The translations under genes were made by a program, and so were the position numbers. Source: Crocinitomicaceae bacterium (GTDB lineage Bacteria; Bacteroidota; Bacteroidia; Flavobacteriales_D; Crocinitomicaceae). From it: 64,000 nucleotides of DNA. The notes under the pieces were generated by a model. It saw only the letters and a program-made list of their open reading frames with translations, did not search any database and was not told the origin of the DNA. This document shows positions 30,386 through 39,292 of the stretch, in pieces (position 1 is the stretch's first letter; each line of letters opens with the position of its first letter). The stretch is from the NCBI GenBank assembly GCA_023957475.1, contig JAMLHA010000001.1, forward strand, positions 186,001 through 250,000. The letters run 5' to 3'.

Positions 30386-32100
30386 AATTTATAGTTCAAA
30401 TAGCGCTATTAATTCTTTTGGTGACAGCTTGTGGCACGAAGAAAAATGCCAATAAAAAAGAGAATACACCATTGCATTCATCAGTAAGTTTCCCTTATAT
30501 AGAAACGTTTCATAACGGAATGCGTTTAAAATTGAAAGGAGAAGTAGATGAAGCAATTGAAGCGTTTATGAGATGTTTGACATTGAGACAAGATGATGAT
30601 GCGGTCTATTATGCATTGTCGCAATTGTATCTTCAAAAAAATCAAAATGCACAAGCAATTTCGATGGTTGAAAAAGCTTATAGTTTGGATGCAAAGAATA
30701 TTTGGTATGCCGAACAAATTGCAAAGCTTTATTACCAAGAAAATCAATTCGACAAAGCGAGTGGTTATTTTAAAAAGTTAGTTGAATATGAACCAAAAAA
30801 CCTTGAATGGTTGTATGGTTATGGTGATTGCTTGCTTAAACAAGGAAAAGTTGAAGAAGCTATTAATGTGATTAACAAAGCAGAAATCGTTTTAGGTAAA
30901 AACCCAAGCTTATCTCTTGAAAAATTCAATCTGTTTATTTCAATTAAGAAAGAGAAGGAAGCACTGTTAGAGTTGGAATCGATTTTAAAAGAATATCCTA
31001 AAGAACCCCAAGTTATAGCGACATTGGTCGACTATTATTTTACAAAAGGAGATATCAATAAAGGAGTAGATTTTTTAAAGCAATTGGTAGAAGCTGATCC
31101 AGATAACGGAAGAGCACATTTAGCATTGGGTGAGGTCTATCGAAAAAAGGGTAAAATTGATGATGCCTTTGAACAATACAAGGAGGGATTCAAATGTGAA
31201 GATATAGATATCGATACTAAAATGGGGTTGTTAATTAGCTTTCAATCAACACCATTAGAAAAACATAAAGATGCTATGAAGTTAGCAGAAATGATGGTTG
31301 ATGCGCATCCAGAAAGTGCCAAGTCACAATCAATTATGGGAGATTTTTTGCTTGCTCAAGATAAAGAAGATGAAGCACTTAAATATTATAAACGGGCATT
31401 GGTGTTTGAAAAAAATCAATTTCCAATTTGGAATCAAGTAATGGTTTTGGAATACCAGTATTTGTTGTGGGATGATTTGTATGTTGATAGCAAAGAATGT
31501 TTGAGTTTTTTCCCAACAATGCCAATTGTTTATTTACTTCACGGTGTGAGTTCCAATCAATTAAAAAAATCTCAAGAAGCCATTGATGTGTTACTTGCAG
31601 GTAAAGCATTGGTTGTTAATGACAACAAAATAGAAGCCGAGTTTTTAGGTCAATTGGGTGAGGCTTATTTTAATGCAAAAAACATTAATGAAGCAAAAAA
31701 ATATTACGAAAGTGCTATTAAAATGGACGCTAAAAGTAATTTGCTGAAAAATAATTATGCTTACCGTTTAGCAATGAATAAAATTGATTTTGATTTAGCT
31801 TTAAGTCTTATCAATCAATCAATCTCAAATTCACCGAATCAAGCTGGATATTACGATACCAGGGGGCTTATTTACTTTAATCAAGGTAAATACAGCCAAG
31901 CACAAGATGATTTTAATGAGGCTATAAAAATAGATAACAAATCACCTCTGTATTTTGAACATTTAGGAGATGCACAGAGTAAATTAAACCAAAAAGATAA
32001 AGCTTTAGAAAGTTGGCAAAAAGCTGTTGAGTTAGGCTCTACAAGAGATATTCTTAAGAAAAAAATAACAGCACAAACGTATTATGAAGAGGTGGATTAA
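30382..32100 (+). CDS. TPR-repeat lipoprotein
   Basis: 572 residues. The signal peptide ends LLVTAC with a lipobox Cys at 17. At least ten tetratricopeptide repeats follow, with the pattern A/G-x-x-Y-x-x-x-G-x-x-x-x-A (for example RAHLALGEVYRKKGKIDDAF and YYDTRGLIYFNQGKYSQAQ). It is a periplasmic or outer-membrane scaffold. The order nucleotidyltransferase-TPR-DUF4292-M23 is a conserved block in Bacteroidota and points to an envelope role. Confidence 0.9.
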   Translation: MKFIVQIALLILLVTACGTKKNANKKENTPLHSSVSFPYIETFHNGMRLKLKGEVDEAIEAFMRCLTLRQDDDAVYYALSQLYLQKNQNAQAISMVEKAYSLDAKNIWYAEQIAKLYYQENQFDKASGYFKKLVEYEPKNLEWLYGYGDCLLKQGKVEEAINVINKAEIVLGKNPSLSLEKFNLFISIKKEKEALLELESILKEYPKEPQVIATLVDYYFTKGDINKGVDFLKQLVEADPDNGRAHLALGEVYRKKGKIDDAFEQYKEGFKCEDIDIDTKMGLLISFQSTPLEKHKDAMKLAEMMVDAHPESAKSQSIMGDFLLAQDKEDEALKYYKRALVFEKNQFPIWNQVMVLEYQYLLWDDLYVDSKECLSFFPTMPIVYLLHGVSSNQLKKSQEAIDVLLAGKALVVNDNKIEAEFLGQLGEAYFNAKNINEAKKYYESAIKMDAKSNLLKNNYAYRLAMNKIDFDLALSLINQSISNSPNQAGYYDTRGLIYFNQGKYSQAQDDFNEAIKIDNKSPLYFEHLGDAQSKLNQKDKALESWQKAVELGSTRDILKKKITAQTYYEEVD

Positions 32101-32857
32101 AATAGTAATTTGTTGTTGCCTCATTGTAGTCAGCCAGTCTTGTGCCAAAAAAATGACGGATACAGGTGGTGCTTTTTCTACGATTAAACACGATCATATC
32201 GTGAATTTTCTGGATAGTTTGAATAATAATAGACCCTATTTTTTAGTGTCTAGAATGAATACAAAATATTCAGATGATAGTCAGAATGCAACTTTTAAAA
32301 CCTCCTTGAGAATTAATAAAGATACCAATATGTGGTCGCTATTTACGTATGCTGGAGTTCCTTTAATCACTACTTTTATTACCAATGACTCGATTAAATT
32401 ATCCAATAAACGTGAAAAATGCTATGTCAATGAAGGTATTCAGTATTTAGCTAATAAATTTGGAGTAGATTTTTCTATGCTCAATCTTCAATCAATTTTT
32501 TTAGGGGGAGCTATGAAATTTAACAAGTCAATACCCTATAATTTATCCGAAAAAGATAACGAATTTATACTGTCCAAAGCAGATGAAAAATTATTTGTCA
32601 TTTCATACTATATTAGCAATGATTTGAAATACATTAATAAAATTGAATATGCTACACCAAATAATAGCATTCAAATGGTTATTCAGTATTTGGATTATTA
32701 TTTTGTAGATGGATACTCGATTCCAAAAAGCATTAGTGCAACAATTAAAACTGTAAAAAATAATATTTCACTATCTTTTAACGTTGAAAAGATAGAGTTA
32801 AACCAACCGAAAGATATGGTTATTGTAATTCCAGAAACGTATGAAAAATGTAATTAA
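32084..32857 (+). CDS. DUF4292 lipoprotein
   Basis: 257 residues, overlapping the TPR gene by 17 bases. The signal peptide has lipobox SQSC (Cys20). The beta-rich body with KTSLRINKDTNMWSLFTYAGVP and KSISATIKT resembles DUF4292, which has a LolA/LolB-like fold. A role in lipoprotein or envelope handling is an inference from the fold. Confidence 0.82.
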   Translation: MKRWIKIVICCCLIVVSQSCAKKMTDTGGAFSTIKHDHIVNFLDSLNNNRPYFLVSRMNTKYSDDSQNATFKTSLRINKDTNMWSLFTYAGVPLITTFITNDSIKLSNKREKCYVNEGIQYLANKFGVDFSMLNLQSIFLGGAMKFNKSIPYNLSEKDNEFILSKADEKLFVISYYISNDLKYINKIEYATPNNSIQMVIQYLDYYFVDGYSIPKSISATIKTVKNNISLSFNVEKIELNQPKDMVIVIPETYEKCN

Positions 32858-34166
32858 TATAGTTATTTTCATTTTTATTTCGCTTTCAGTAGTCGCTCAA
32901 TCTAAAAGTGAAAAACTAAAGAAAGAACAGCAACAGTTGGAAAAGAATATTGCCAACACAAAATTACTATTGGAAAAAACGAAATCCAATGCAGCGTCTT
33001 CTTTTAGTGAGTTACAACTATTAAATAATCAAATTGCGTACAGAGAACAATTGGTGCAAAACTTTGATAATCAAATTAGAGGTGCTGAATTAAAGATTAA
33101 AGAAAAGCAAAATCAAGTTGAACAATTGAATGAAGAAATGGTAGCATTAAAAAACCAATATAAAAACCTGCTACTATATGCTTATAAACACCGTAATAAA
33201 TACGGAAAAATGATGTACATCTTCTCATCCGACACGTATTATGAAGCAATTAAACGAGCAAAATATTTAGAGAAAATTCAAGATTTAACCAAGAAACAGT
33301 TTTTGGTTATAGAACAACATAAGAAACTGATTGACAGTGAGGTAAAAAGCATAGAAAAAGAACGGTTGTTTAAAATTAACATGCTGGATGAGAAAAAACA
33401 AGAACGAAAAAAAATTGTGCTTGACCAACAAAAACAACAAGTTGTTTACCAAGGATTAAAAGATCAAGAAGCTCAAATTTTAGCTAAACTAAAAGAAGAT
33501 GAGCGCAAAAAAGTGAATTTAAAATCACAAATTGATGCAGCAATACGTAAAGAGATTGCAGATGCAGAAGCTCGTCGTATTAAAGCAGAAGCAGAAGCAA
33601 AGAAAAAAGCAGATGCTACAAAACCAAAAGCACCAGAAACTCCGACAACAGCTGATAAACCAGCAACTACATCAACCACAACTACACCTACAGCAAAACC
33701 TGCTGTTGAACTGCCTGATACAAAAGAAAGTGTGGCATTGAACAAAAGTTTTGAATTAAACAGAGGAAAACTTCCTTGGCCAGTTGACAAGGGAACAATT
33801 ACCGAAGGATATGGTAAAAACCCTCATCCAACCATACCTGGTGTGTTTACAAACAACAATGGAGTGGATATTTCTGCACCTAAAAATGCACAAGTTAAGG
33901 CTGTTTTTGAAGGTGAAGTGACTTCTGTAATGAATATACCTGGATCTGGAAAAGTTATTATAATTAAACATGGGAATTATAGAACCGTATATAGCAATTT
34001 ACAAAGCACATTCGTGAATGTTGGTTCCAAAGTTTCAACTAAGCAAGTGATTGGTTCTCTTGTGAATACAGATGGTAGTTCTATTTCCACTTCTCACTTT
34101 GAGATTCATCAAGTTGTAGGGCAAACTGTAACAAGTATGAATCCAAGTCTATGGTTAAATAGGTAA
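32841..34166 (+). CDS. M23 peptidase with coiled-coil (EnvC-like murein hydrolase activator)
   Basis: 441 residues. Signal peptide (1-19, VVAQS), a long coiled coil (about 20-260) with Gln/Lys/Glu heptads, an Ala/Thr/Pro linker (265-298), then a LytM domain (about 310-440) that lacks the usual HxxxD: NNGVDIS stands where HxGxD is expected, and SHFEIHQ at the other end. Missing one ligand, it is probably a non-catalytic activator of amidases in cell division, like EnvC. Confidence 0.88.
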   Translation: MKNVINIVIFIFISLSVVAQSKSEKLKKEQQQLEKNIANTKLLLEKTKSNAASSFSELQLLNNQIAYREQLVQNFDNQIRGAELKIKEKQNQVEQLNEEMVALKNQYKNLLLYAYKHRNKYGKMMYIFSSDTYYEAIKRAKYLEKIQDLTKKQFLVIEQHKKLIDSEVKSIEKERLFKINMLDEKKQERKKIVLDQQKQQVVYQGLKDQEAQILAKLKEDERKKVNLKSQIDAAIRKEIADAEARRIKAEAEAKKKADATKPKAPETPTTADKPATTSTTTTPTAKPAVELPDTKESVALNKSFELNRGKLPWPVDKGTITEGYGKNPHPTIPGVFTNNNGVDISAPKNAQVKAVFEGEVTSVMNIPGSGKVIIIKHGNYRTVYSNLQSTFVNVGSKVSTKQVIGSLVNTDGSSISTSHFEIHQVVGQTVTSMNPSLWLNR

Positions 34167-34214
34167 TTAATTTATATTCTTTCTAAATAACTGTCGTATC
34201 AACCAAAAAATAGC

Positions 34215-34222
34215 TATTTTTG
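34215..34222 (+). promoter_or_regulatory. -7 box of feoAB
   Basis: TATTTTTG matches TAnnTTTG, 24 bases before the feoA ATG. No clear -33 element is seen. Confidence 0.55.
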
Positions 34223-34245
34223 TAGTAAATTTTAGAATGTTATAA

Positions 34246-34479
34246 ATGGCTAGTGATTTCATCAAACTCTCAAAAGCCAAAATAGGTGATTATTTAGTAG
34301 TTCATTCTGTTTGTGGTGATGATTTAAGGGCTCAACTGTTAGAGTTAGGATTGACAATGGGAAGTAAAGTTAAAAAATTATATACAGCTCCTTTTGGCGA
34401 CCCAATAGCTGTTGATATTGAAGGGTTTGTACTTTCATTAAGAAAATCAGAAGCAGATTTAATCTTGGTAATGAATTAA
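34246..34479 (+). CDS. feoA: Ferrous iron transport protein FeoA
   Basis: 77 residues with the SH3-like FeoA fold: GDYLVVHSVCGDDLRAQLLELGLTMG and DPIAVDIEGFVLSLRKSEADLI. It modulates FeoB at the inner side of the membrane. The gap to feoB is 11 bases. Confidence 0.94.
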   Translation: MASDFIKLSKAKIGDYLVVHSVCGDDLRAQLLELGLTMGSKVKKLYTAPFGDPIAVDIEGFVLSLRKSEADLILVMN

Positions 34480-34490
34480 ACAGTGATTAA

Positions 34491-36461
34491 ATGAAAGTTG
34501 CACTCCTTGGGAATCCGAATACTGGTAAGAGTTCTATCTTCAATTTATTAACTGGCTTGAGACAGCAAGTAGGTAATTTTGCTGGAGTAACAGTTGAAAA
34601 AAAGCAAGGAACACTCAAAATAAATGATGTTTATCATCAAATCATAGATTTTCCTGGAACTTATAGTATTTATCCGCATTCAGAGGATGAAAAAGTAGTT
34701 TACAATGTACTTTCTAATAAAGACAATACCAATTATCCAGATGTTTGTGTGGTTGTTTTAGACGCTTCAAATCTTCGTCGAAATTTGTTTTTTTTCTCTC
34801 AAATTTATGACTTAGGATTGCCAACAGTAATGGTTTTAAACATGATAGATGTTGCAGATAGAAATAATATTACTATTTCAATTGATGAATTAAAAAAGCA
34901 TTTTCCAGCAGCTGAGATTGTTACGAGTAATGCACGTGTCAAATTGGGGAAAAATAGAATCATTGATGCAATTAAAAAAACTGCTACAAATAATGCTTCT
35001 AAAACACTATTTATTGATTCTTTAAGCCTTGCAACTGTAGATGATACCGAACAACAAGAAAAAGAAGCAGAGATTCGATTTGCAAAAATTGATGAATTGT
35101 TACCTTCTTTTGTTCAGCATAAACCGCACCCAACTAAAAAAGAAACATGGAGTAATAAAGTGGATAAAGTATTAACGCATCCATTTTGGGGCTATTTTAT
35201 ATTCGCATTGATATTGATGGTAATATTCCAGTTCATTTTTTCTTTTGCCACTGTTCCAATGGACTTTATTGAAGAACAATTTGGTTTATTTTCCATTTGG
35301 ATTGCTCAAACATTGCCAGATGGCCTATTCAATGATTTACTTTCCAAAGGTATTATTCCAGGTATTGGTGGTGTGGCAGTTTTTATCCCTCAAATAGCCA
35401 TTTTGTTTTTCTTCTTAACAGTTTTAGAGGAAACGGGTTACATGGCAAGAGTGGTGTTTATTATGGATAAATTAATGCGACCTTTTGGACTCAATGGAAA
35501 GAGTGTGGTTCCGTTAATTTCTGGTGCGGCATGTGCCATTCCTGCTGTTATGGCTACAAGAACTATCTCGGATTGGAAAGAAAGAATGATAACCATTATG
35601 GTAACACCTTTGATTAGTTGCTCTGCCAGAATTCCTGTCTATACGCTTTTAATTTCTTTGGTAATTCCTAATACAACGGTTCTAGGTTTTATTAATCTGC
35701 AAGGACTTGTTTTATTTGGTTTGTATGCTCTTGGTGTCGTTTCAGCATTGGGTGTCGCCTTTTTCTTAAAGCTCATTATCAAAGCAAAAGGAAAGAAGAA
35801 AAGTTATTTGTTAATGGAAATACCTGCGTATAAAACTCCAAGATGGGGAAATGTGGGTATTACTGTTTTTGAAAAAGTAAAATTATTCATTTTAGATGCT
35901 GGGAAAATCATTTTAGCAATCTCAATCATACTTTGGGCTTTAGCGTCTTATGGTCCAGGAGATAGAATGGAAAAAGCAGTTGACCATATTGAACAAGTAG
36001 CTCAAGAAAACCAAGTGGATGAAGATACCAAATCCGATATGATTGCAAGTGCTGAATTGGAAAATTCTTACATCGGTATCATGGGTAAATTTATTGAACC
36101 AGCAATAGCTCCTTTAGGTTACGATTGGAAAATGGGTATTTCCTTGATTACTTCATTTGCAGCTAGAGAGATTTTTGTAGGTTCTTTGGCCACAATTTAT
36201 TCAACACACGACGATGGAGGAGAGAATATCCCATTAAAACAAAAATTACTTAAAGAAAAACGTGCTGACGGAACACCTGTTTATACATTAGCTTCTGGCG
36301 TTTCACTACTTATATTTTATGTTTTTGCGATGCAATGTATGGCTACAATGGCTGTTGTTAAGCGAGAAACAGGAAGTTGGAGCTGGACATTCTATCAATT
36401 TCTCTTATTTGATGTGATTGCGTATGCAGGTGCATTCTTATCCTATCACTTATTATCATAA
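34491..36461 (+). CDS. feoB: Ferrous iron transporter FeoB
   Basis: 656 residues. The N-terminal G domain has GNPNTGKSSIFN, the switch segment VGNFAGVTVE, DFPGTYS, and VLNMIDVAD as G4. After a helical spacer come the two Gate regions with GGVAVFIPQIAILFF and GSLATIYS, and about eight membrane helices. It imports Fe2+ under low oxygen. Co-transcribed with feoA and a small Cys-rich partner. Confidence 0.96.
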   Translation: MKVALLGNPNTGKSSIFNLLTGLRQQVGNFAGVTVEKKQGTLKINDVYHQIIDFPGTYSIYPHSEDEKVVYNVLSNKDNTNYPDVCVVVLDASNLRRNLFFFSQIYDLGLPTVMVLNMIDVADRNNITISIDELKKHFPAAEIVTSNARVKLGKNRIIDAIKKTATNNASKTLFIDSLSLATVDDTEQQEKEAEIRFAKIDELLPSFVQHKPHPTKKETWSNKVDKVLTHPFWGYFIFALILMVIFQFIFSFATVPMDFIEEQFGLFSIWIAQTLPDGLFNDLLSKGIIPGIGGVAVFIPQIAILFFFLTVLEETGYMARVVFIMDKLMRPFGLNGKSVVPLISGAACAIPAVMATRTISDWKERMITIMVTPLISCSARIPVYTLLISLVIPNTTVLGFINLQGLVLFGLYALGVVSALGVAFFLKLIIKAKGKKKSYLLMEIPAYKTPRWGNVGITVFEKVKLFILDAGKIILAISIILWALASYGPGDRMEKAVDHIEQVAQENQVDEDTKSDMIASAELENSYIGIMGKFIEPAIAPLGYDWKMGISLITSFAAREIFVGSLATIYSTHDDGGENIPLKQKLLKEKRADGTPVYTLASGVSLLIFYVFAMQCMATMAVVKRETGSWSWTFYQFLLFDVIAYAGAFLSYHLLS

Positions 36462-36464
36462 ATT

Positions 36465-36584
36465 ATGCAAACAGTTATAGTTATACTTTGTATTGGAGCG
36501 GCTGTATTTTTTATAGGTAGAAAATTCTATAAAGAGTGGACAGGTGATGATGACGGACATGGCGGATGCCATAAATGTGGTTAA
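36465..36584 (+). CDS. FeoB-associated Cys-rich membrane protein
   Basis: 39 residues from ATG 36465, 3 bases after the feoB stop. One membrane helix (about 3-18, TVIVILCIGAAVFFIG) is followed by RKFYKEW, an acidic stretch and HGGCHKCG. This is the pattern of the FeoB-associated Cys-rich family; the terminal His and Cys could hold iron. Confidence 0.82.
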   Translation: MQTVIVILCIGAAVFFIGRKFYKEWTGDDDGHGGCHKCG

Positions 36585-36598
36585 TTCTTTAATTCGCC

Positions 36599-36618
36599 AT
36601 ATCGGGATATTCCGATAT
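36599..36618. repeat. Perfect palindrome, copy 2
   Basis: The same 20 bases as at 28786-28805, with the same GAC after it. Here it sits downstream of feoB and before a tRNA terminator, so it is not in an obvious promoter of a plus-strand gene. Confidence 0.6.
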
Positions 36619-36678
36619 GACGAAAAGGTGTTATTTGTTTCAATTTTTTTCTCCAAAAACAAACTTTCCAAAAACAAA

Positions 36679-36708
36679 AAAGCCTCCCATATTTCTATAG
36701 AAGGCTTT
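36679..36708 (-). terminator. Terminator of the tRNA-Gly/tRNA-Leu unit
   Basis: AAAGCCT and AGGCTTT pair around CCCATATTTCTATAGA, with an A-run on the left that is a T-run on the minus strand. It begins 3 bases after the tRNA-Leu end. Confidence 0.8.
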
Positions 36709-36710
36709 CG

Positions 36711-36795
36711 TACTCGAGGCGGGACTTGAACCCGCACGGGCATAGCGCCCACAGGATTTTAAGTCCGGCGTGTCTACCGATTCCACCACTCGAGC
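36711..36795 (-). tRNA. tRNA-Leu (anticodon TAA)
   Basis: 85 bases. Acceptor GCTCGAG / CTCGAGT with A73, no CCA encoded. The anticodon loop is CTTAAAA, and a long variable arm (GTGGGCGCTATGCCCGT) and the T arm GCGGGTTCAAGTCCCGC follow. Class II shape confirms Leu. Confidence 0.96.
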
Positions 36796-36803
36796 ATCCT
36801 GTG

Positions 36804-36876
<73 letters not shown>

Positions 36877-36975
36877 ATTTTATTTCAATTTCCGAAACTT
36901 CGTTCTGTAACGGGCGACAAATGTATAAAGTTTTTTTATAATTGAATACTTTTTGTCGAAATTTTTAGAAGAAAA

Positions 36976-37407
36976 TTAGCAAAAAGGTATTTTATCTACC
37001 CTTCTTTGGTGTCTTCCGCCCTCAAAATCAGTTGTTAAGAACATGTCAACCATTTCAATCGCCGATTCAATAGAAACAAATCGTGCTGGTAAAGAGATAA
37101 TATTTGCATCGTTGTGCTCACGTGCTAATTTTGCAATCTCCGTTTCCCAACACAATGCCGAACGAATACCTTGATGCTTGTTCACCGTCATGTTAATACC
37201 GTTGCCACTGCCACAAATAACAATTCCCAACATCCCCTTGTTTTGCTCAACCATTTCAGCAACAGGATGCCCAAAGTCAGGATAATCAATACTATCTTCT
37301 GAATAACATCCAAAATCCTTTATTTCATACCCCTTATTGGTAAGGTGTTTTATTAATTCTTGTTTTAATTGAAAACCTGCATGATCGCAGCCAATTGGAA
37401 TTATCAT
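36976..37407 (-). CDS. rpiB: Ribose-5-phosphate isomerase B
   Basis: 143 residues. MIIPIGCDHAGFQLKQEL begins the RpiB/LacAB fold, and VICGSGNGINMTVNKHQGIR holds the active-site Cys and the anion hole. It interconverts ribose 5-phosphate and ribulose 5-phosphate. Monocistronic as far as visible. Confidence 0.94.
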   Translation of the reverse strand: MIIPIGCDHAGFQLKQELIKHLTNKGYEIKDFGCYSEDSIDYPDFGHPVAEMVEQNKGMLGIVICGSGNGINMTVNKHQGIRSALCWETEIAKLAREHNDANIISLPARFVSIESAIEMVDMFLTTDFEGGRHQRRVDKIPFC

Positions 37408-37529
37408 TTTACTTAATTTTCTGTTACAAAATTAATGAATTGATTCTGAAAAATGACAATTTTGTGATAAAATATATTGCATTTAGGTAAATATATTTAG
37501 TAAATTGTAATAATTACATAGTAATTAGC

Positions 37530-37537
37530 TAAATTTG
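37530..37537 (+). promoter_or_regulatory. -7 box of lysS
   Basis: TAAATTTG matches TAnnTTTG; TTG lies 22 bases upstream at 37505. The start point should be near 37544, which rules out the in-frame start at 37535 and favours the ATG at 37568. Confidence 0.7.
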
Positions 37538-37567
37538 CTATCCCCAAATAAAAATTTGAGTAGAAAT

Positions 37568-39268
37568 ATGAGTTTTATTGAATTATCAGAGCAAGAAATC
37601 CTTCGTAGAGAAACATTGAAGCAGATACGTGAAAATGGTATTGACCCATATCCCGCTGCTTTGTACCCTGTGAATGATCATGCAATAAATATAAAAGAAA
37701 ATTTTGAAGACAACAAAGAAGTGTGTATCGCTGGACGTATGATGAGTCAACGTGTTATGGGTAAAGCTTCTTTTATTGAATTGCAGGATTCTACTGGTCG
37801 TATTCAAGTTTATTTTAACCGTGATGAAATCTGTCCGGGTGAAGATAAAACATTGTACAACGATGTCTTTAAACGATTTTTGGATTTGGGAGACTTCATT
37901 GGTGTGAAAGGAAATGTATTCAGGACAAAAGTTGGAGAAATTTCTGTAAATGTCAAAGAATTTACCCTGCTAAGTAAATCATTAAAACCACTTCCATTGC
38001 CAAAAATGGATGCTGAAGGTCATATTTACGATGCATTAACCGATCCAGAAACACGTTACCGTCAACGCTATGCAGACTTAGTTGTCAACCCGCATGTGAA
38101 AGAAGTGTTTATCAAAAGAACAAAATTGTTTAATGCCATGCGTCAATTCTTTAATGATGCTGGCTATATGGAAGTAGAAACACCTATTTTACAAGCTATA
38201 CCAGGTGGTGCGGCAGCTCGCCCTTTTGTTACTCACCACAATGCATTGGATATTCCTCTTTATATGCGAATAGCCAATGAATTGTACTTGAAACGCTTAA
38301 TTGTTGGTGGTTTTGATGGCGTGTATGAGTTCTCTAAAAACTTCCGCAATGAAGGTATGGATAGAACCCATAATCCAGAATTTACAGCAATGGAAATTTA
38401 TGTAGCTTACAAAGATTACAACTGGATGATGGATTTTACAGAGCGTTTGTTGGAACATTGTGCAATGGCTGTAAATGGTACGTCGGTTGCTACTTTTGGT
38501 GAACATACAGTTGATTTCAAAGCACCGTACAAACGTGTTACAATGCGTCAATCAATAATTGATTTTACAGGATTTGATATTGCAGGAAAATCAGAAGATG
38601 AATTAAGAACAGCTGCAAAATCAATGGGAATAGAGGTGGATGACACCATGGGTAAAGGAAAATTAATTGACGAAATATTTGGTGAAAAATGCGAAGGAAA
38701 CTACATTCAACCAACTTTTATTATCGATTACCCAAAAGAAATGTCGCCACTTTGTAAATCTCATAGAAACGATCCAGAATTGACCGAGCGTTTTGAATTG
38801 ATGGTATGTGGTAAAGAAATTGCCAATGCATATTCTGAGTTGAATGACCCTATCGATCAACGTGAACGATTTGAAGAACAAGTGCGCTTGGCAGAAAGAG
38901 GTGATGATGAAGCTGGACAATTTATAGATCAAGATTTCTTGCGTGCATTGGAATATGGAATGCCACCAACTTCTGGTTTAGGAATTGGAATGGATCGATT
39001 GATCATGTTTTTAACCAATAATCAATCCATTCAAGAGGTGTTGTTTTTCCCTCAAATGCGACCAGAAGCTAAAAAAGTGACCTTAGCAGAAAATGAAAAA
39101 GCCATCTTCTCCATTCTTGAAAAAGAAAAAGAAATGAAGTTAGATGATTTGAAGTCGCAAGCTGGTTTGAGCAACAAGCAATGGGATTTAGGAATAAAAG
39201 CATTGACAAAAATGGGGGTTGCAGTGGTAACCAAAGAAAATGATTTATTAACTGTTCGTTTGAAATAA
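37568..39268 (+). CDS. lysS: Lysyl-tRNA synthetase (class II)
   Basis: 566 residues from MSFIELSEQEILRRE. OB-fold anticodon domain (about 55-155) with FIELQDSTGRIQVYF, motif 2 FRNEGMDRTHNPEFTAME, motif 3 GLGIGMDRLIMFL. A C-terminal extension of about 65 residues beyond motif 3 (ILEKEKEMKLDDLKSQ) resembles a winged helix and is an addition to the minimal enzyme. It charges tRNA-Lys. Confidence 0.97.
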   Translation: MSFIELSEQEILRRETLKQIRENGIDPYPAALYPVNDHAINIKENFEDNKEVCIAGRMMSQRVMGKASFIELQDSTGRIQVYFNRDEICPGEDKTLYNDVFKRFLDLGDFIGVKGNVFRTKVGEISVNVKEFTLLSKSLKPLPLPKMDAEGHIYDALTDPETRYRQRYADLVVNPHVKEVFIKRTKLFNAMRQFFNDAGYMEVETPILQAIPGGAAARPFVTHHNALDIPLYMRIANELYLKRLIVGGFDGVYEFSKNFRNEGMDRTHNPEFTAMEIYVAYKDYNWMMDFTERLLEHCAMAVNGTSVATFGEHTVDFKAPYKRVTMRQSIIDFTGFDIAGKSEDELRTAAKSMGIEVDDTMGKGKLIDEIFGEKCEGNYIQPTFIIDYPKEMSPLCKSHRNDPELTERFELMVCGKEIANAYSELNDPIDQRERFEEQVRLAERGDDEAGQFIDQDFLRALEYGMPPTSGLGIGMDRLIMFLTNNQSIQEVLFFPQMRPEAKKVTLAENEKAIFSILEKEKEMKLDDLKSQAGLSNKQWDLGIKALTKMGVAVVTKENDLLTVRLK

Positions 39269-39292
39269 CGAATTCTTAATTTAATTGGTGTA

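Noticed and set aside
33473-33790. Long minus-strand ORF across the EnvC-like gene
   Set aside because: It is the antisense of the Ala/Thr/Lys-rich coiled coil and linker, with no start signals. Shadow of the real gene.
32841-34166. Calling this an active M23 endopeptidase
   Set aside because: The first zinc ligand pair is NNGVD and not HxxxD, so an activator role is more likely than catalysis.
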